In this document: piece by piece, positions 24,002-32,095 of the stretch
Layout of the letters: each line of letters opens with the position of its first letter
How positions within the stretch are numbered: the first letter of the stretch is position 1
Assembly: GCA_016292785.1 (NCBI GenBank)
Contig: JAEDFL010000002.1
Coordinates: forward strand, 1-64,000
Source of the DNA: Clostridiaceae bacterium
GTDB taxonomy: Bacteria; Bacillota; Clostridia; Oscillospirales; Acutalibacteraceae
Direction: 5' to 3'
DNA: 64,000 nucleotides
Position numbers and translations under genes: made by a program
The notes under the pieces: model-generated
What the model saw: the letters and a program-made list of their open reading frames with translations, nothing else
Told to the model about the DNA's origin: nothing
Databases searched by the model: none

Positions 24002-25987
24002 ATGAGCGAATTTTTACTTGGTGCGTCCTACTATCCCGAATGGTGGAGCCGAGACGAATGGGAAAAGGATTTTGAAATGATGGCAGAGCTTGGGCTGAAC
24101 TGCGTCCGTATGGGCGAGTTCGCATGGAGCTGGTACGAGCCGAGAGAGGGCGAATTTAATTTTGAACCGATGCTGGCGGCCGTTGACTGCGCCGAAAGGC
24201 ACGGAATCAAGGTCATTATGGGTACATCGACCGCCGTTTGCCCTGCGTGGCTTTATAAGAAATATCCCGAGGTCAAGGGCGGCAATGTTCACGGTCACTA
24301 CGACTTCGGCGGCAGGAAAGGACAATGCCTTTCAAGTGAAATTTTTTTGCATTATGCGGAGCGCATAACCGAGGAGCAGACAAAGGCTCTCGGCGGTCAT
24401 CCGAATATCGTCGGCTGGCAGCTTGACAACGAGCCGGGATTTCCGTTCAGCGACTTTGACGCTTGCTGCAGAAAGGGCTTTCAGGAGTGGCTTAGGGAGA
24501 AGTACGGCACTATTGACGAGCTGAATAAAGCATGGTTTACGATGATGTGGTCAAACGTCTACAACGATTTTGACGAGATCGACATTCCGGTCAATGCCTG
24601 CGAGGGCGGCTGGACGCTTGAAGTTCAGCTCGATTACAGAAAATATTTTTCATTCACCTTTAACCGCCTGCTGAGAATAGAGGCAGGCTATGTCCGCAAA
24701 AATTCGCCGGGCAGATTTATCTACACCAACTGGCCGGGAGCGAACTGGTCTGTCAACTGCTTTGAGGGCAGCGAGTACCTTGATCTTGCAGGCTGGGACA
24801 ACTATGTAGGTCAGCCGAACGGTGATAACTACCGTGTTCAGCTTCGTGCAAGTATGGAGCACAGCTTTGACCGCCGCCTTTCAAACGGAAAAGAAAAATT
24901 CCTCGTTGCCGAACAGCTCGGCTACACGGATGCCAACACACCGCCCGAGGTTATTGCGGCTCAGACATGGCTGAATGTTTCGCACGGTGCGTTCGCAACG
25001 GTATTTTTTGAGTGGAGAACTCCCAACGGCGGAGCGGAGCAGGAATATGCAAGCGTGCTCGGCAAGGACAGGCAGTTCCGCCCTGAAACCTATCCTGTTA
25101 TCCGGAAGCTTTCTGCGCAGATCAAGGGCATATATGATGAAATTGACGATGCAAAAACTCCGTCCGACGTTGCGGCGCTCTATTCCTATGAAAACAGCTG
25201 GGGAACTCGTGGCTGGGTAGTTGACGGACCGTATGACGAGGAGTTTTTCAACGCATACGGCGGATTTAAAAATTCGCTGAAAACCGATGTTGATGTTATC
25301 GGAATTGACGACGACTTCGGAAAATACAAGGCGATCGTTATGCCCAATCACAGGATCACCACTCCCGAACAGGCGGACAGGCTGATAAAATATGTTGAAA
25401 ACGGCGGCGTTCTGATTATGAATACCGAATGCGGCAACCGTGACGAGTTCAACAAAATGCGTGATCTGCTCGATCCCGGACTTTTCGCCGAGCTTTGCGG
25501 AGCTAAGGTTGATTCGAGTATCAGCTCTGACAAGCTGAAAAAACAGACAGGGGAGGACTGCTTCGTTATCTTCCCGAACGGCAAGGCGAGGGCAGGGGAA
25601 ACGGTCAACCGTCTTGTGCTTGACACAGCCGAGCCTGCGGCAGAATACAGCTGCGGTCTGCTTTCGGGCAAGCCTGCCGTGACTGTTAATAAATACGGCA
25701 AAGGCTGCGCCGTCCTCTTTGCTACGGTCGGAAACGACGTATATTTCTACGAAGCTCTTGCGGACTTTGTAAAGGACAGGTTTAATCTTGTACCCTTGCT
25801 TGATGCAGACGACGGAATTATTGTTTCATCGAGAGTTAAGGAGGAAAAGACCTTTATTTTCGCCGTAAATATGAAAGACAAGGCAGGCACGGTTCGCCTT
25901 GAAAAGCCGATGAAAGATATTATCAGCGGCAGAGAATTTGAAAAAACCGCACGCCTTGAGCCTTACGAAACGATAGTTTTAATATAA
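24002..25987 (+). CDS. Beta-galactosidase, glycoside hydrolase family 42
   Basis: A 661-residue enzyme that releases terminal beta-galactose. It starts with GASYYPEWWSRDEWEKD and GLNCVRMGEFAWSWYEP, typical of GH42. The acid/base Glu is Glu144 in LDNEPGF and the nucleophile is Glu337 in FFEWRTP. The trimerisation and C-terminal beta domains follow (about 390-661). No signal peptide is present, so it acts in the cytoplasm on imported galactosides. GAGGT precedes the ATG. Galactokinase lies 1.8 kb downstream on the same strand, so the region can process galactose from lactose or plant/host galactosides. Length is normal for the family. Confidence 0.93.
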   Translation: MSEFLLGASYYPEWWSRDEWEKDFEMMAELGLNCVRMGEFAWSWYEPREGEFNFEPMLAAVDCAERHGIKVIMGTSTAVCPAWLYKKYPEVKGGNVHGHYDFGGRKGQCLSSEIFLHYAERITEEQTKALGGHPNIVGWQLDNEPGFPFSDFDACCRKGFQEWLREKYGTIDELNKAWFTMMWSNVYNDFDEIDIPVNACEGGWTLEVQLDYRKYFSFTFNRLLRIEAGYVRKNSPGRFIYTNWPGANWSVNCFEGSEYLDLAGWDNYVGQPNGDNYRVQLRASMEHSFDRRLSNGKEKFLVAEQLGYTDANTPPEVIAAQTWLNVSHGAFATVFFEWRTPNGGAEQEYASVLGKDRQFRPETYPVIRKLSAQIKGIYDEIDDAKTPSDVAALYSYENSWGTRGWVVDGPYDEEFFNAYGGFKNSLKTDVDVIGIDDDFGKYKAIVMPNHRITTPEQADRLIKYVENGGVLIMNTECGNRDEFNKMRDLLDPGLFAELCGAKVDSSISSDKLKKQTGEDCFVIFPNGKARAGETVNRLVLDTAEPAAEYSCGLLSGKPAVTVNKYGKGCAVLFATVGNDVYFYEALADFVKDRFNLVPLLDADDGIIVSSRVKEEKTFIFAVNMKDKAGTVRLEKPMKDIISGREFEKTARLEPYETIVLI

Positions 25988-25990
25988 CAA

Positions 25991-26034
25991 AAAAGGACTG
26001 CCGCTTTAAGCATTTCGGCTTAGCGACAGTCCTT
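25991..26034. terminator. Bidirectional terminator between GH42 and ribU
   Basis: GGACTG-C-CGC-TTTAAGC, a short loop, GCTTA-GCG-A-CAGTCC, with an A run on the left. Best suited to stop the minus-strand ribU transcript (six T residues follow on that strand), with weaker termination of GH42. Confidence 0.82.
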
Positions 26035-26047
26035 GGATATTATTTGA

Positions 26048-26641
26048 TTATTTTTTTCCTTTGAGGATCGGAGACAGCTTGGGATAGACAATAAATGTTA
26101 TCGCAACGCTGATAAGTCCCTTTACAAAGGTGAACGGAATATTGAAAATAAGGATCGCTTTCCACAGCGAATCGACGCTCGGCAGAATTGCACGGTACAT
26201 TCCGAGGATCGCTTCTTCGGGGAGCATCAGCTTGATATAGAGCGGATAAACGAAGAAAAGGTTGACGAAGAAGCACAGAACCGCCATTGCCAAATCGCCT
26301 GCCATTGCGCCGATCAGAGCGTACTTGCGATTGTGCTTATGCTTGTAAAACATACCTGCGACAAAGACGAAGATTGCGCCGAGAATGAAGTTGGAAAGCT
26401 CACCGACGCCGAAGGTAGAGGTGACAAAAAGATGAATGAGATTTTTGACAAGACACACCGCAACGCCGCAAACCGGACCGAAAGTAAATGAGGTTATCAG
26501 AGCAGGCAGTTCGGAAATGTCAAGCTTGATGAAAGCCGGCATAATGGGAATTGAAAACTCCACGAACATAAGCACAGCCGACAGAGCCGACATAATCGCA
26601 GTTACGGCGATCATTCTGAGGTTTTTCTTTTTTGTGTTCAT
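26048..26641 (-). CDS. ribU: Riboflavin ECF transporter S component RibU
   Basis: A 197-residue membrane protein with five to six helices. AVTAIMSALSAVLMFVEFSIP followed by FIKLDISELPALITSFTFGP is the RibU signature; LVKNLIHLF and GELSNFILGAIFVF also fit. It binds riboflavin and works with a shared EcfA/EcfT energy module that is not in this window. The ATG at 26641 is chosen because the frame upstream runs into the riboswitch. Control is by the FMN riboswitch and a terminator 50-225 bp upstream, so import should fall when FMN is plentiful. Confidence 0.92.
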   Translation of the reverse strand: MNTKKKNLRMIAVTAIMSALSAVLMFVEFSIPIMPAFIKLDISELPALITSFTFGPVCGVAVCLVKNLIHLFVTSTFGVGELSNFILGAIFVFVAGMFYKHKHNRKYALIGAMAGDLAMAVLCFFVNLFFVYPLYIKLMLPEEAILGMYRAILPSVDSLWKAILIFNIPFTFVKGLISVAITFIVYPKLSPILKGKK

Positions 26642-26689
26642 AAACAACACCCTTTCAAAATATTTAGTCAGAGTTGTCAACGAACAGCA

Positions 26690-26718
26690 AAAATCCCGTA
26701 CAGACACCTGTACGGGAC
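26690..26718 (-). terminator. Riboswitch-controlled terminator before ribU
   Basis: On the minus strand TCCCGTACAG-GTGT-CTGTACGGGA followed by TTTTT forms a 10-bp stem terminator between the FMN aptamer and ribU. It is the off-state structure of the riboswitch expression platform. Confidence 0.88.
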
Positions 26719-26742
26719 TTGATTTTTCATTCAAGAATACAA

Positions 26743-26865
26743 ATCTTCTCTCATCCGGACTATACCGTCGGCTTCGGAATCTCACCGAATCAACTTTCGC
26801 TCACGGGCTTGTGGACACATGATCCCATTACCGTCGGTGGGGAATTTCACCCCGCCCCGAAGACA
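26743..26865 (-). promoter_or_regulatory. FMN riboswitch (RFN element)
   Basis: On the minus strand the conserved RFN blocks appear in order: TCTTCGGGGCGGGGTGAAAT, CCCCACCGACGGT, GAGCGAAAG, GATTCGGTGAGATTCCGAAG, CCGACGGTATAGTC and GGATGAGAGAAGA. It senses FMN and controls the downstream terminator and ribU. Confidence 0.97.
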
Positions 26866-26882
26866 ACTGTTAACTTGACCAT

Positions 26883-26910
26883 ATTGTAGCACAGACAGAG
26901 AAAAAGTCAA
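26883..26910 (-). promoter_or_regulatory. Promoter of the FMN riboswitch-ribU transcript
   Basis: Minus strand TTGACT (26910-26905), 16-bp spacer, TACAAT (26888-26883), 18 bp before the first RFN helix. Confidence 0.8.
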
Positions 26911-26977
26911 TAGGTTTTTTGCGTTTTATTACTTTGAGTCAACAGAAATTATCAACAGAAATTATCTTGAAAAAATA

Positions 26978-27006
26978 TTGACCTTGACGGAAAAAATAAG
27001 TATAAT
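26978..27006 (+). promoter_or_regulatory. Promoter for DedA/VTT-galK pair
   Basis: TTGACC (26978-26983), 17-bp spacer, TATAAT (27001-27006). A second candidate -35, TTGACG, starts at 26984. Just upstream, CAACAGAAATTAT is directly repeated (about 26940-26965); its meaning is unknown. Confidence 0.75.
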
Positions 27007-27047
27007 AATATAGTTAAAGTGTATCATTATGTAAAGGGGGCGGAACG

Positions 27048-27791
27048 TTGGACAAATACAAACGTGAACACGGTTTGATAAAGCTGTTGCAGATCGTTTC
27101 GATCATCAGCTTTGTTCTTTGCGTTATTTTCATAGTTCTGCTCGTGCTTTCCTATAATGAGGATATACAAAAATGGTATTCGACATATCTTGAATACCTC
27201 GCTTCGGCAGAATACAGGGTTGAGCATATGAGCAACAAGTATTCCGTTTTTCTGATAGTTATTTTTCTCTATGCTTTCAAGGCGGTCTTTCCGCTCTATC
27301 TCTATCCCGTTTCGGCTCTCTGCGCTGTAATCAGTGCCGTATTTCCGCCTTATTTTTCAATACCGATCACTTTGCTGGGATTGACTGTGCTTTACTCGAT
27401 CAAGTATTTCTGGGGCACAAGGGCAGGGGCGAACGGAGTGCAGAGCATTTTGCAAAAGAGCGAAACCGTGCGCTACCTTGTTGAGCGTGACGGCAGGGGA
27501 AATCCGTGGCTTCTGGCTCTGTTCAGGCTTGTTCCGGGTATTCCCGTCAATCTTGTCAGCAAGCTTTACGGAGCAATGGGATTTAAGTACGAATATTATC
27601 TGTTGCTTTCCCTTTTGGGATATTCACCGCTGATAATCTCATACACATTCATCGGACGCAACGTGTTCAATCCTTTGTCAACGGCGTTCCTGTTGCCTTT
27701 AATTTTATTGTTCCTGTTAATTGCGATATCCATGCTCGCAATAAGCAAAATAATACAGATCCAGTCCAGGAGGAGGAAAAACAATGGCTGA
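27048..27791 (+). CDS. DedA/VTT-domain (TVP38/TMEM64-like) membrane protein
   Basis: A 247-residue protein with about six hydrophobic segments. FLYAFKAVFPLYLYPVSALCAVISAVFP and LLALFRLVPGIPVNLVSKLYGAMGFKYEYYLLLSLLGY match the VTT (SNARE-associated/TVP38) core with its re-entrant loop and conserved Arg-Pro. Such proteins are thought to move lipids, for example undecaprenyl phosphate or phosphatidylserine, between leaflets. The start is a TTG at 27048, with AAGGGGG 7 nt upstream. Its end overlaps galK by 8 bp, so the two are co-translated; the link to galactose use is unclear. Confidence 0.84.
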   Translation: MDKYKREHGLIKLLQIVSIISFVLCVIFIVLLVLSYNEDIQKWYSTYLEYLASAEYRVEHMSNKYSVFLIVIFLYAFKAVFPLYLYPVSALCAVISAVFPPYFSIPITLLGLTVLYSIKYFWGTRAGANGVQSILQKSETVRYLVERDGRGNPWLLALFRLVPGIPVNLVSKLYGAMGFKYEYYLLLSLLGYSPLIISYTFIGRNVFNPLSTAFLLPLILLFLLIAISMLAISKIIQIQSRRRKNNG

Positions 27792-29067
27792 TTCAAAAAT
27801 TCTGAAAGAAAAACTTGCTTCGTGTGATTATGACGCAAGGCTTAAAGAGGTTTATCTCAGCGACAAGGCTGTTGCCGATCAGAAAGAAAGACTTGCGGTA
27901 ATTATTGACGAGTATGTCAAGCTTTTCGGTGACAATGAGAATATAGAGCTTTTCAGCGCACCGGGCAGAACCGAGGTCGGCGGAAATCACACCGACCATA
28001 ACCACGGCAAGGTGCTTGCCGCAAGCGTTGATCTTGATACCGTTGCCGCCGCCGCAAAGAGGGACGACAGCGTGATTGTTGAAAAATCGTTTAACTTTGA
28101 CGCACTTGAGGTCGATATCTCCGACCTGAATATACATACCGAGGAATTTGGAAAATCTTCGGGACTTATCCGTGGAATGTGCGCCGGCTTTGTCGAGTAC
28201 GGCTACAAGATCGGCGGCTTCAATGCCGCAAGCATGAGCCGTGTCCTTTCCGGTTCGGGACTTTCTTCCTCGGCCGCTTACGAGGTGCTTATCGGAACTA
28301 TCCTTAACCACCTTTACAATGACGGCAAGGTTTCTGCGGTCGATATTGCAAAGATTGCCCAGTTTGCCGAGAACAAATATTTCGGAAAGCCCTGCGGACT
28401 TATGGATCAGATGGCAAGCTCCGTCGGCAGCTTCATCACGATTGATTTCAAAGATCCCTCCGAGCCGATCATCAAGAAAGTCAATTTTGATTTCGCATCG
28501 TGCGGACATGCTCTTTGTATTATTGACACGGGCGGAGATCACGCCGACCTGACCGACGATTATGCGGCTGTCAGAGGTGAGATGGAGCAGGCGGCAGAGG
28601 TGTTCGGAAAGAATGTCCTCAGAGATGTGGACGAGACGGAGTTTATGAGAAATATTTCCCTCGTCCGTGAAAAGGTCAACGACCGTGCCGTTCTCAGAGC
28701 GATGCATTTCTATGCCGAAAACAAGCGTGCCGAGGCAGAGGTCAAGGCTCTTGAAAGCGGCGATTTCGATGCATTCAAGGAGCTTGTGACCGAAAGCGGC
28801 AGATCGTCCTATATGTATAACCAGAATGTTTTCACGACAAAGGACGTTGCTCATCAGGGTGTGTCGCTTGCACTCGCAATGTGCGAATACCTGCTTAAAG
28901 GAAAGGGTGCATGGAGAGTTCACGGCGGCGGCTTCGCAGGCACGGTTCAGGCTTTCGTTCCCGTTGATATGCTCGATGATTTCTGTGAAAAGATCGAGGA
29001 AGTCTTCTCAAAAGGCTCGTGTCACGTCCTTTCAATCAGACCGTTCGGCGGTATCAAGCTTCTCTAA
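27784..29067 (+). CDS. galK: Galactokinase
   Basis: A 427-residue GHMP kinase that phosphorylates galactose at C1, the first step of the Leloir pathway. The galactokinase signature SAPGRTEVGGNHTDHNHG is at about residues 58-75; the ATP motif LSGSGLSSSAAYEV lies near 155, and WRVHGGGFAGTVQAFV near 380. The family's usual GRVNLIGEHTDY reads GRTEVGGNHTDH here, a variation I recall from Clostridia. GGAGGAGG precedes the ATG, and the gene overlaps the VTT gene. With GH42 upstream it allows use of galactosides; galT and galE are not in the window. Confidence 0.92.
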   Translation: MADSKILKEKLASCDYDARLKEVYLSDKAVADQKERLAVIIDEYVKLFGDNENIELFSAPGRTEVGGNHTDHNHGKVLAASVDLDTVAAAAKRDDSVIVEKSFNFDALEVDISDLNIHTEEFGKSSGLIRGMCAGFVEYGYKIGGFNAASMSRVLSGSGLSSSAAYEVLIGTILNHLYNDGKVSAVDIAKIAQFAENKYFGKPCGLMDQMASSVGSFITIDFKDPSEPIIKKVNFDFASCGHALCIIDTGGDHADLTDDYAAVRGEMEQAAEVFGKNVLRDVDETEFMRNISLVREKVNDRAVLRAMHFYAENKRAEAEVKALESGDFDAFKELVTESGRSSYMYNQNVFTTKDVAHQGVSLALAMCEYLLKGKGAWRVHGGGFAGTVQAFVPVDMLDDFCEKIEEVFSKGSCHVLSIRPFGGIKLL

Positions 29068-29080
29068 TGCAGAAAAATAT

Positions 29081-29111
29081 GCGTGTAAACTCAAGTTTAC
29101 ACGCTTTTTTT
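29081..29111 (+). terminator. Terminator after galK
   Basis: GCGTGTAAAC-TCAA-GTTTACACGC followed by seven T residues: a perfect 10-bp stem. Confidence 0.93.
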
Positions 29112-29121
29112 GAAAAAGCTA

Positions 29122-29161
29122 ACCAAAGTTGATAGACAATGATGTCAATCGTTGGTATAAT
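29122..29161 (+). promoter_or_regulatory. Promoter with imperfect dyad for HTH-lipase gene
   Basis: TAGACA (29133-29138), 17-bp spacer and TATAAT (29156-29161), 22 bp before the ATG. An imperfect inverted repeat spans it (ACCAA...TTGATAGACA and TGTCAATCGTTGGT), a possible operator for the HTH domain encoded by the gene itself. Confidence 0.55.
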
Positions 29162-29183
29162 TTAGAGGAAAGGGGCGAACTAT

Positions 29184-30770
29184 ATGAATATTTCAGATAA
29201 AATTCAGCTTCTCAGGCGTGAAAACGGATGGTCGCAGGACGAGCTTGCGGAAAAGCTCGGAGTGTCACGTCAGTCTGTTTCCAAGTGGGAATCGGGCAAG
29301 GCTCTGCCTGATTCGGAAAAGGTGCTTGCTATTGCACAGCTCTTTGATGTTTCGACGGATTTCCTTTTAAAGGACGATATGGAGCCTGTCTTTGAGGAAG
29401 CGGCCGAGCCGCAGGAAACTGAGAATTCCGACAAACCGCAGGAGCCTGAAGAAAAAGAAAAAAGAAAGCTTTCGTGGAAAAAGATCGTTGCCCTCGTTGC
29501 GGCGGTATGTATTGTCATTGCAGCAGTTGTTCCGCTTGGTTTCGGCGGTTATTCGGCATTTCTCGAAAAAATCAGTGAAGCTCCCGTTCAGTATCCGTAC
29601 ATACTTGTTCACGGTCTCGGAGGCTGGGGACCCGAAGCTCAGATAGATCAGATGTCGCATTACTGGGGAAGCACGACAGGCAGTCTCTCGGAATACCTTA
29701 ATTCAGAGGGATATAACGTACAGGTTGCCTCGGTAGGTCCTTTCTCAAGCACATGGGACAGAACCTGTGAGCTTTATGCCGAGCTGACAGGAACGAGGGT
29801 TGACTACGGCGAGGCTCACAGCAAGGCTCACGGTCACGAAAGATACGGCAGGGAATACACGGAGGAAACAGCACTTGTTGACAACTGGGGCGGCAAGACA
29901 AAGAGGGGACAGCGTATAAAGGTCAACCTCATCGGTCACAGCTTCGGCGGCGAAACGGTGCGTCTGCTTGCCTCCCTGATGGCTTACGGTGATGAGGCAG
30001 AGAAGGAAGCGACAGGCAACGAGACCTCAGGACTTTTCACAGGCGGAAAGGCAGATTGGGTGAACAGCGTTACAACTCTCTGCTCACCGCACAACGGATC
30101 AACTCTTTTTTATGTGGTGGATCAGGGTAAGCTTGTCAGCACGGTTCTGGGGCTTGTCTATGCAGTCAGCGGACTTGCCGATAATACTTCGCTCGGTGAT
30201 TTCTATGACTTCCGTCTTGAACAGTTCGGCATGAGCGGCGCACAGACTCAAAGTCAGGCTGCCGAGCTTATAAACACCGTTTTCAGCGAGGGAACGGACA
30301 ATGCCGCTTATGACCTCTCTCCCGACGGAGCACAGGAGCTGAACGGCAAAATCAGGCTTGTAGACAGTGTTTACTATTTCTCCTATTCTTATCTGACAAC
30401 TCAGGCAAGCCCGCTTACAGGTACTCAGGTTCCGAAAGCTTCGACCTTTCCTGTGCTGATACCTACGGCTTATCTTATGGGCAAATACTCCGAAAACACA
30501 AAAACCGATTTTAAAATTGACGAAACATGGCTTCCGAATGACGGACTTGTCAACGTTGTTTCCGCAAGATATCCGATCGGCGACGAATATCAGGAGTATG
30601 ACGAGGAAAACATCGTAAAGGGCAAGTGGAATGTTATGCCGACTCTGCCCGGAGATCACGGAACAGTCATCGGTCTGAAAGCGGGAGCGGAGGAAACTCA
30701 CAGCTTCTATGACACGCTTTTCAAGATGATAGATTCTCAGCCGAGAGAAAGAAAGTATTATATTTTTTAA
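29184..30770 (+). CDS. XRE HTH - transmembrane - lipase fusion protein
   Basis: A 528-residue fusion. Residues 5-62 are a Cro/CI-type HTH (LRRENGWSQDELAEKLGVSR, SVSKWESGKALPDSEKV). A Glu/Pro-rich linker (66-93) and KEKRK lead to one membrane helix (about 100-120), and the rest resembles staphylococcal/Bacillus family I.5 lipases: YPYILVHGLGGWG, VDYGEAHSKAHGHERYGREY, NLIGHSFGGETVRLL, then NDGLVNVVSARYP and PGDHGTVIG. The triad is Ser253, Asp453, His492. Lys/Arg before the helix predict an inside HTH and outside lipase. The single frame has no break, and a separate promoter lies upstream. It may sense or use extracellular lipids while binding DNA; that idea is untested. Confidence 0.85.
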   Translation: MNISDKIQLLRRENGWSQDELAEKLGVSRQSVSKWESGKALPDSEKVLAIAQLFDVSTDFLLKDDMEPVFEEAAEPQETENSDKPQEPEEKEKRKLSWKKIVALVAAVCIVIAAVVPLGFGGYSAFLEKISEAPVQYPYILVHGLGGWGPEAQIDQMSHYWGSTTGSLSEYLNSEGYNVQVASVGPFSSTWDRTCELYAELTGTRVDYGEAHSKAHGHERYGREYTEETALVDNWGGKTKRGQRIKVNLIGHSFGGETVRLLASLMAYGDEAEKEATGNETSGLFTGGKADWVNSVTTLCSPHNGSTLFYVVDQGKLVSTVLGLVYAVSGLADNTSLGDFYDFRLEQFGMSGAQTQSQAAELINTVFSEGTDNAAYDLSPDGAQELNGKIRLVDSVYYFSYSYLTTQASPLTGTQVPKASTFPVLIPTAYLMGKYSENTKTDFKIDETWLPNDGLVNVVSARYPIGDEYQEYDEENIVKGKWNVMPTLPGDHGTVIGLKAGAEETHSFYDTLFKMIDSQPRERKYYIF

Positions 30771-30782
30771 CGGAGCAATAGT

Positions 30783-32081
30783 ATGAAAATTTTATTTGAA
30801 AATGCAGATATTTTGTTAAGGGATCGGGACAAATTCAGCGTGCTTGAGGACGGATATCTTGCCGTTGACGGCGAAAGGATAAGCTATATCGGCTCGGAAA
30901 AGCCGCAGGAGGATTTTGACGTAATCAAGGATATGAGCCGCAGGATAATGATGCCCGGACTTATAAACTGTCACAACCACAGCCCGATGGTGCTTCTCAG
31001 GGGAGTGGGAAGCGATCTGCCGCTTCAGCAATGGCTTTTCGACACGGTGTTTCCGATCGAGGACAGGCTCACCGCCGAGGAGATCGGGGCAGGAAGCCGC
31101 CTTGCTCTGCTTGAGATGATTGCAGGCGGTACGGTCAGCTTCTCGGATATGTATTTCGAGCCTGAAACAACGATTGAGGCGGTTGCTCAGTCGGGACTCA
31201 AGGCGAATATCACACGTCCCGTTCAGTCCTTCGACCCCGATGAAACGCCCGATCAATCCTACAGAATGAAAGAGGCTCTTGAGCTTTACAATAAATACAA
31301 CAACAGCTTTGACGGCAGAGTGCTGATCGACTTCTGTATTCACGCAGAATACACCTGCACCGAAAGAATAGCAAAAGCTTTCATTGATGAGGTGAACGAT
31401 CGCAAGGGCAATTTGCATATTCACCTTTCCGAGACGAAAAAGGAGCACGACGAATGTATTGCCAAATACGGCAAAACACCGACAGAATGGTTTAACGATC
31501 TCGGCGGCTTTGATTCGTCTGCATTTGCGGCGCACTGCGTTTGGCTTGAAGAAAAAGATATGGAAATTTTCCACCGCAAGAATGTCAGCGTGATCCACAA
31601 CCCGACAAGCAATATGAAGCTTGCAAGCGGCTTTGCGCCTGTTCAGAAGATGCTTGACAAGGGCATTAACGTTGCTCTCGGTACGGACGGTGCTTCGAGC
31701 AACAATAACCTGAATATGTTCGAGGAAATGCATATGGCGGCTGTTGTTCACAACGGCTATGATCTGGACGCAACCGTAATGAACGCCGATACCGTATTGA
31801 CTATGGCAACGGTAAACGGAGCTAAGGTTCAGCGCAGAGCGGACTGCGGCGAGCTGAAGGTCGGAAACAAGGCGGACATAATCGCCGTTTCGCTCGATAA
31901 GCCGCATATGCGTCCTGCCCTTGATAAAAAGGCTCTGCTGACCTATTCGGCACAGGACAGCGATGTTGTTATGACTATGGTTGACGGTAAAATACTCTAC
32001 GAAAACGGTGAATACAAAACGCTTGATAAAGAGAAGATTTATTACGACATTGATAAAGCGGTCAAAAAACTTTATTCCTGA
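30783..32081 (+). CDS. mtaD: Amidohydrolase, 5-methylthioadenosine/SAH deaminase type
   Basis: A 432-residue metal-dependent hydrolase of the TRZ/ATZ group. MPGLINCHNHSPMVLLRGVG has the HxH metal site, IHAEYTCTERIAKAFIDE and NLHIHLSETKKEHDEC hold the third and fourth ligands, VIHNPTSNMKLASGFAPV and ALGTDGASSNNNLNMFEEMH complete the MtaD pattern. It probably removes the 6-amino group of methylthioadenosine, S-adenosylhomocysteine or adenosine-like compounds. Fourteen base pairs separate it from an MtnA-like isomerase gene, which supports a methylthio-nucleoside role over guanine or cytosine deamination. It follows the lipase fusion by 12 bp. Confidence 0.85.
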   Translation: MKILFENADILLRDRDKFSVLEDGYLAVDGERISYIGSEKPQEDFDVIKDMSRRIMMPGLINCHNHSPMVLLRGVGSDLPLQQWLFDTVFPIEDRLTAEEIGAGSRLALLEMIAGGTVSFSDMYFEPETTIEAVAQSGLKANITRPVQSFDPDETPDQSYRMKEALELYNKYNNSFDGRVLIDFCIHAEYTCTERIAKAFIDEVNDRKGNLHIHLSETKKEHDECIAKYGKTPTEWFNDLGGFDSSAFAAHCVWLEEKDMEIFHRKNVSVIHNPTSNMKLASGFAPVQKMLDKGINVALGTDGASSNNNLNMFEEMHMAAVVHNGYDLDATVMNADTVLTMATVNGAKVQRRADCGELKVGNKADIIAVSLDKPHMRPALDKKALLTYSAQDSDVVMTMVDGKILYENGEYKTLDKEKIYYDIDKAVKKLYS

Positions 32082-32095
32082 AAGGACAGTATGAA

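Noticed and set aside
26642..26785. N-terminal extension of RibU
   Set aside because: The extra codons lie in the riboswitch and terminator, and there is no ribosome site for the earlier start.
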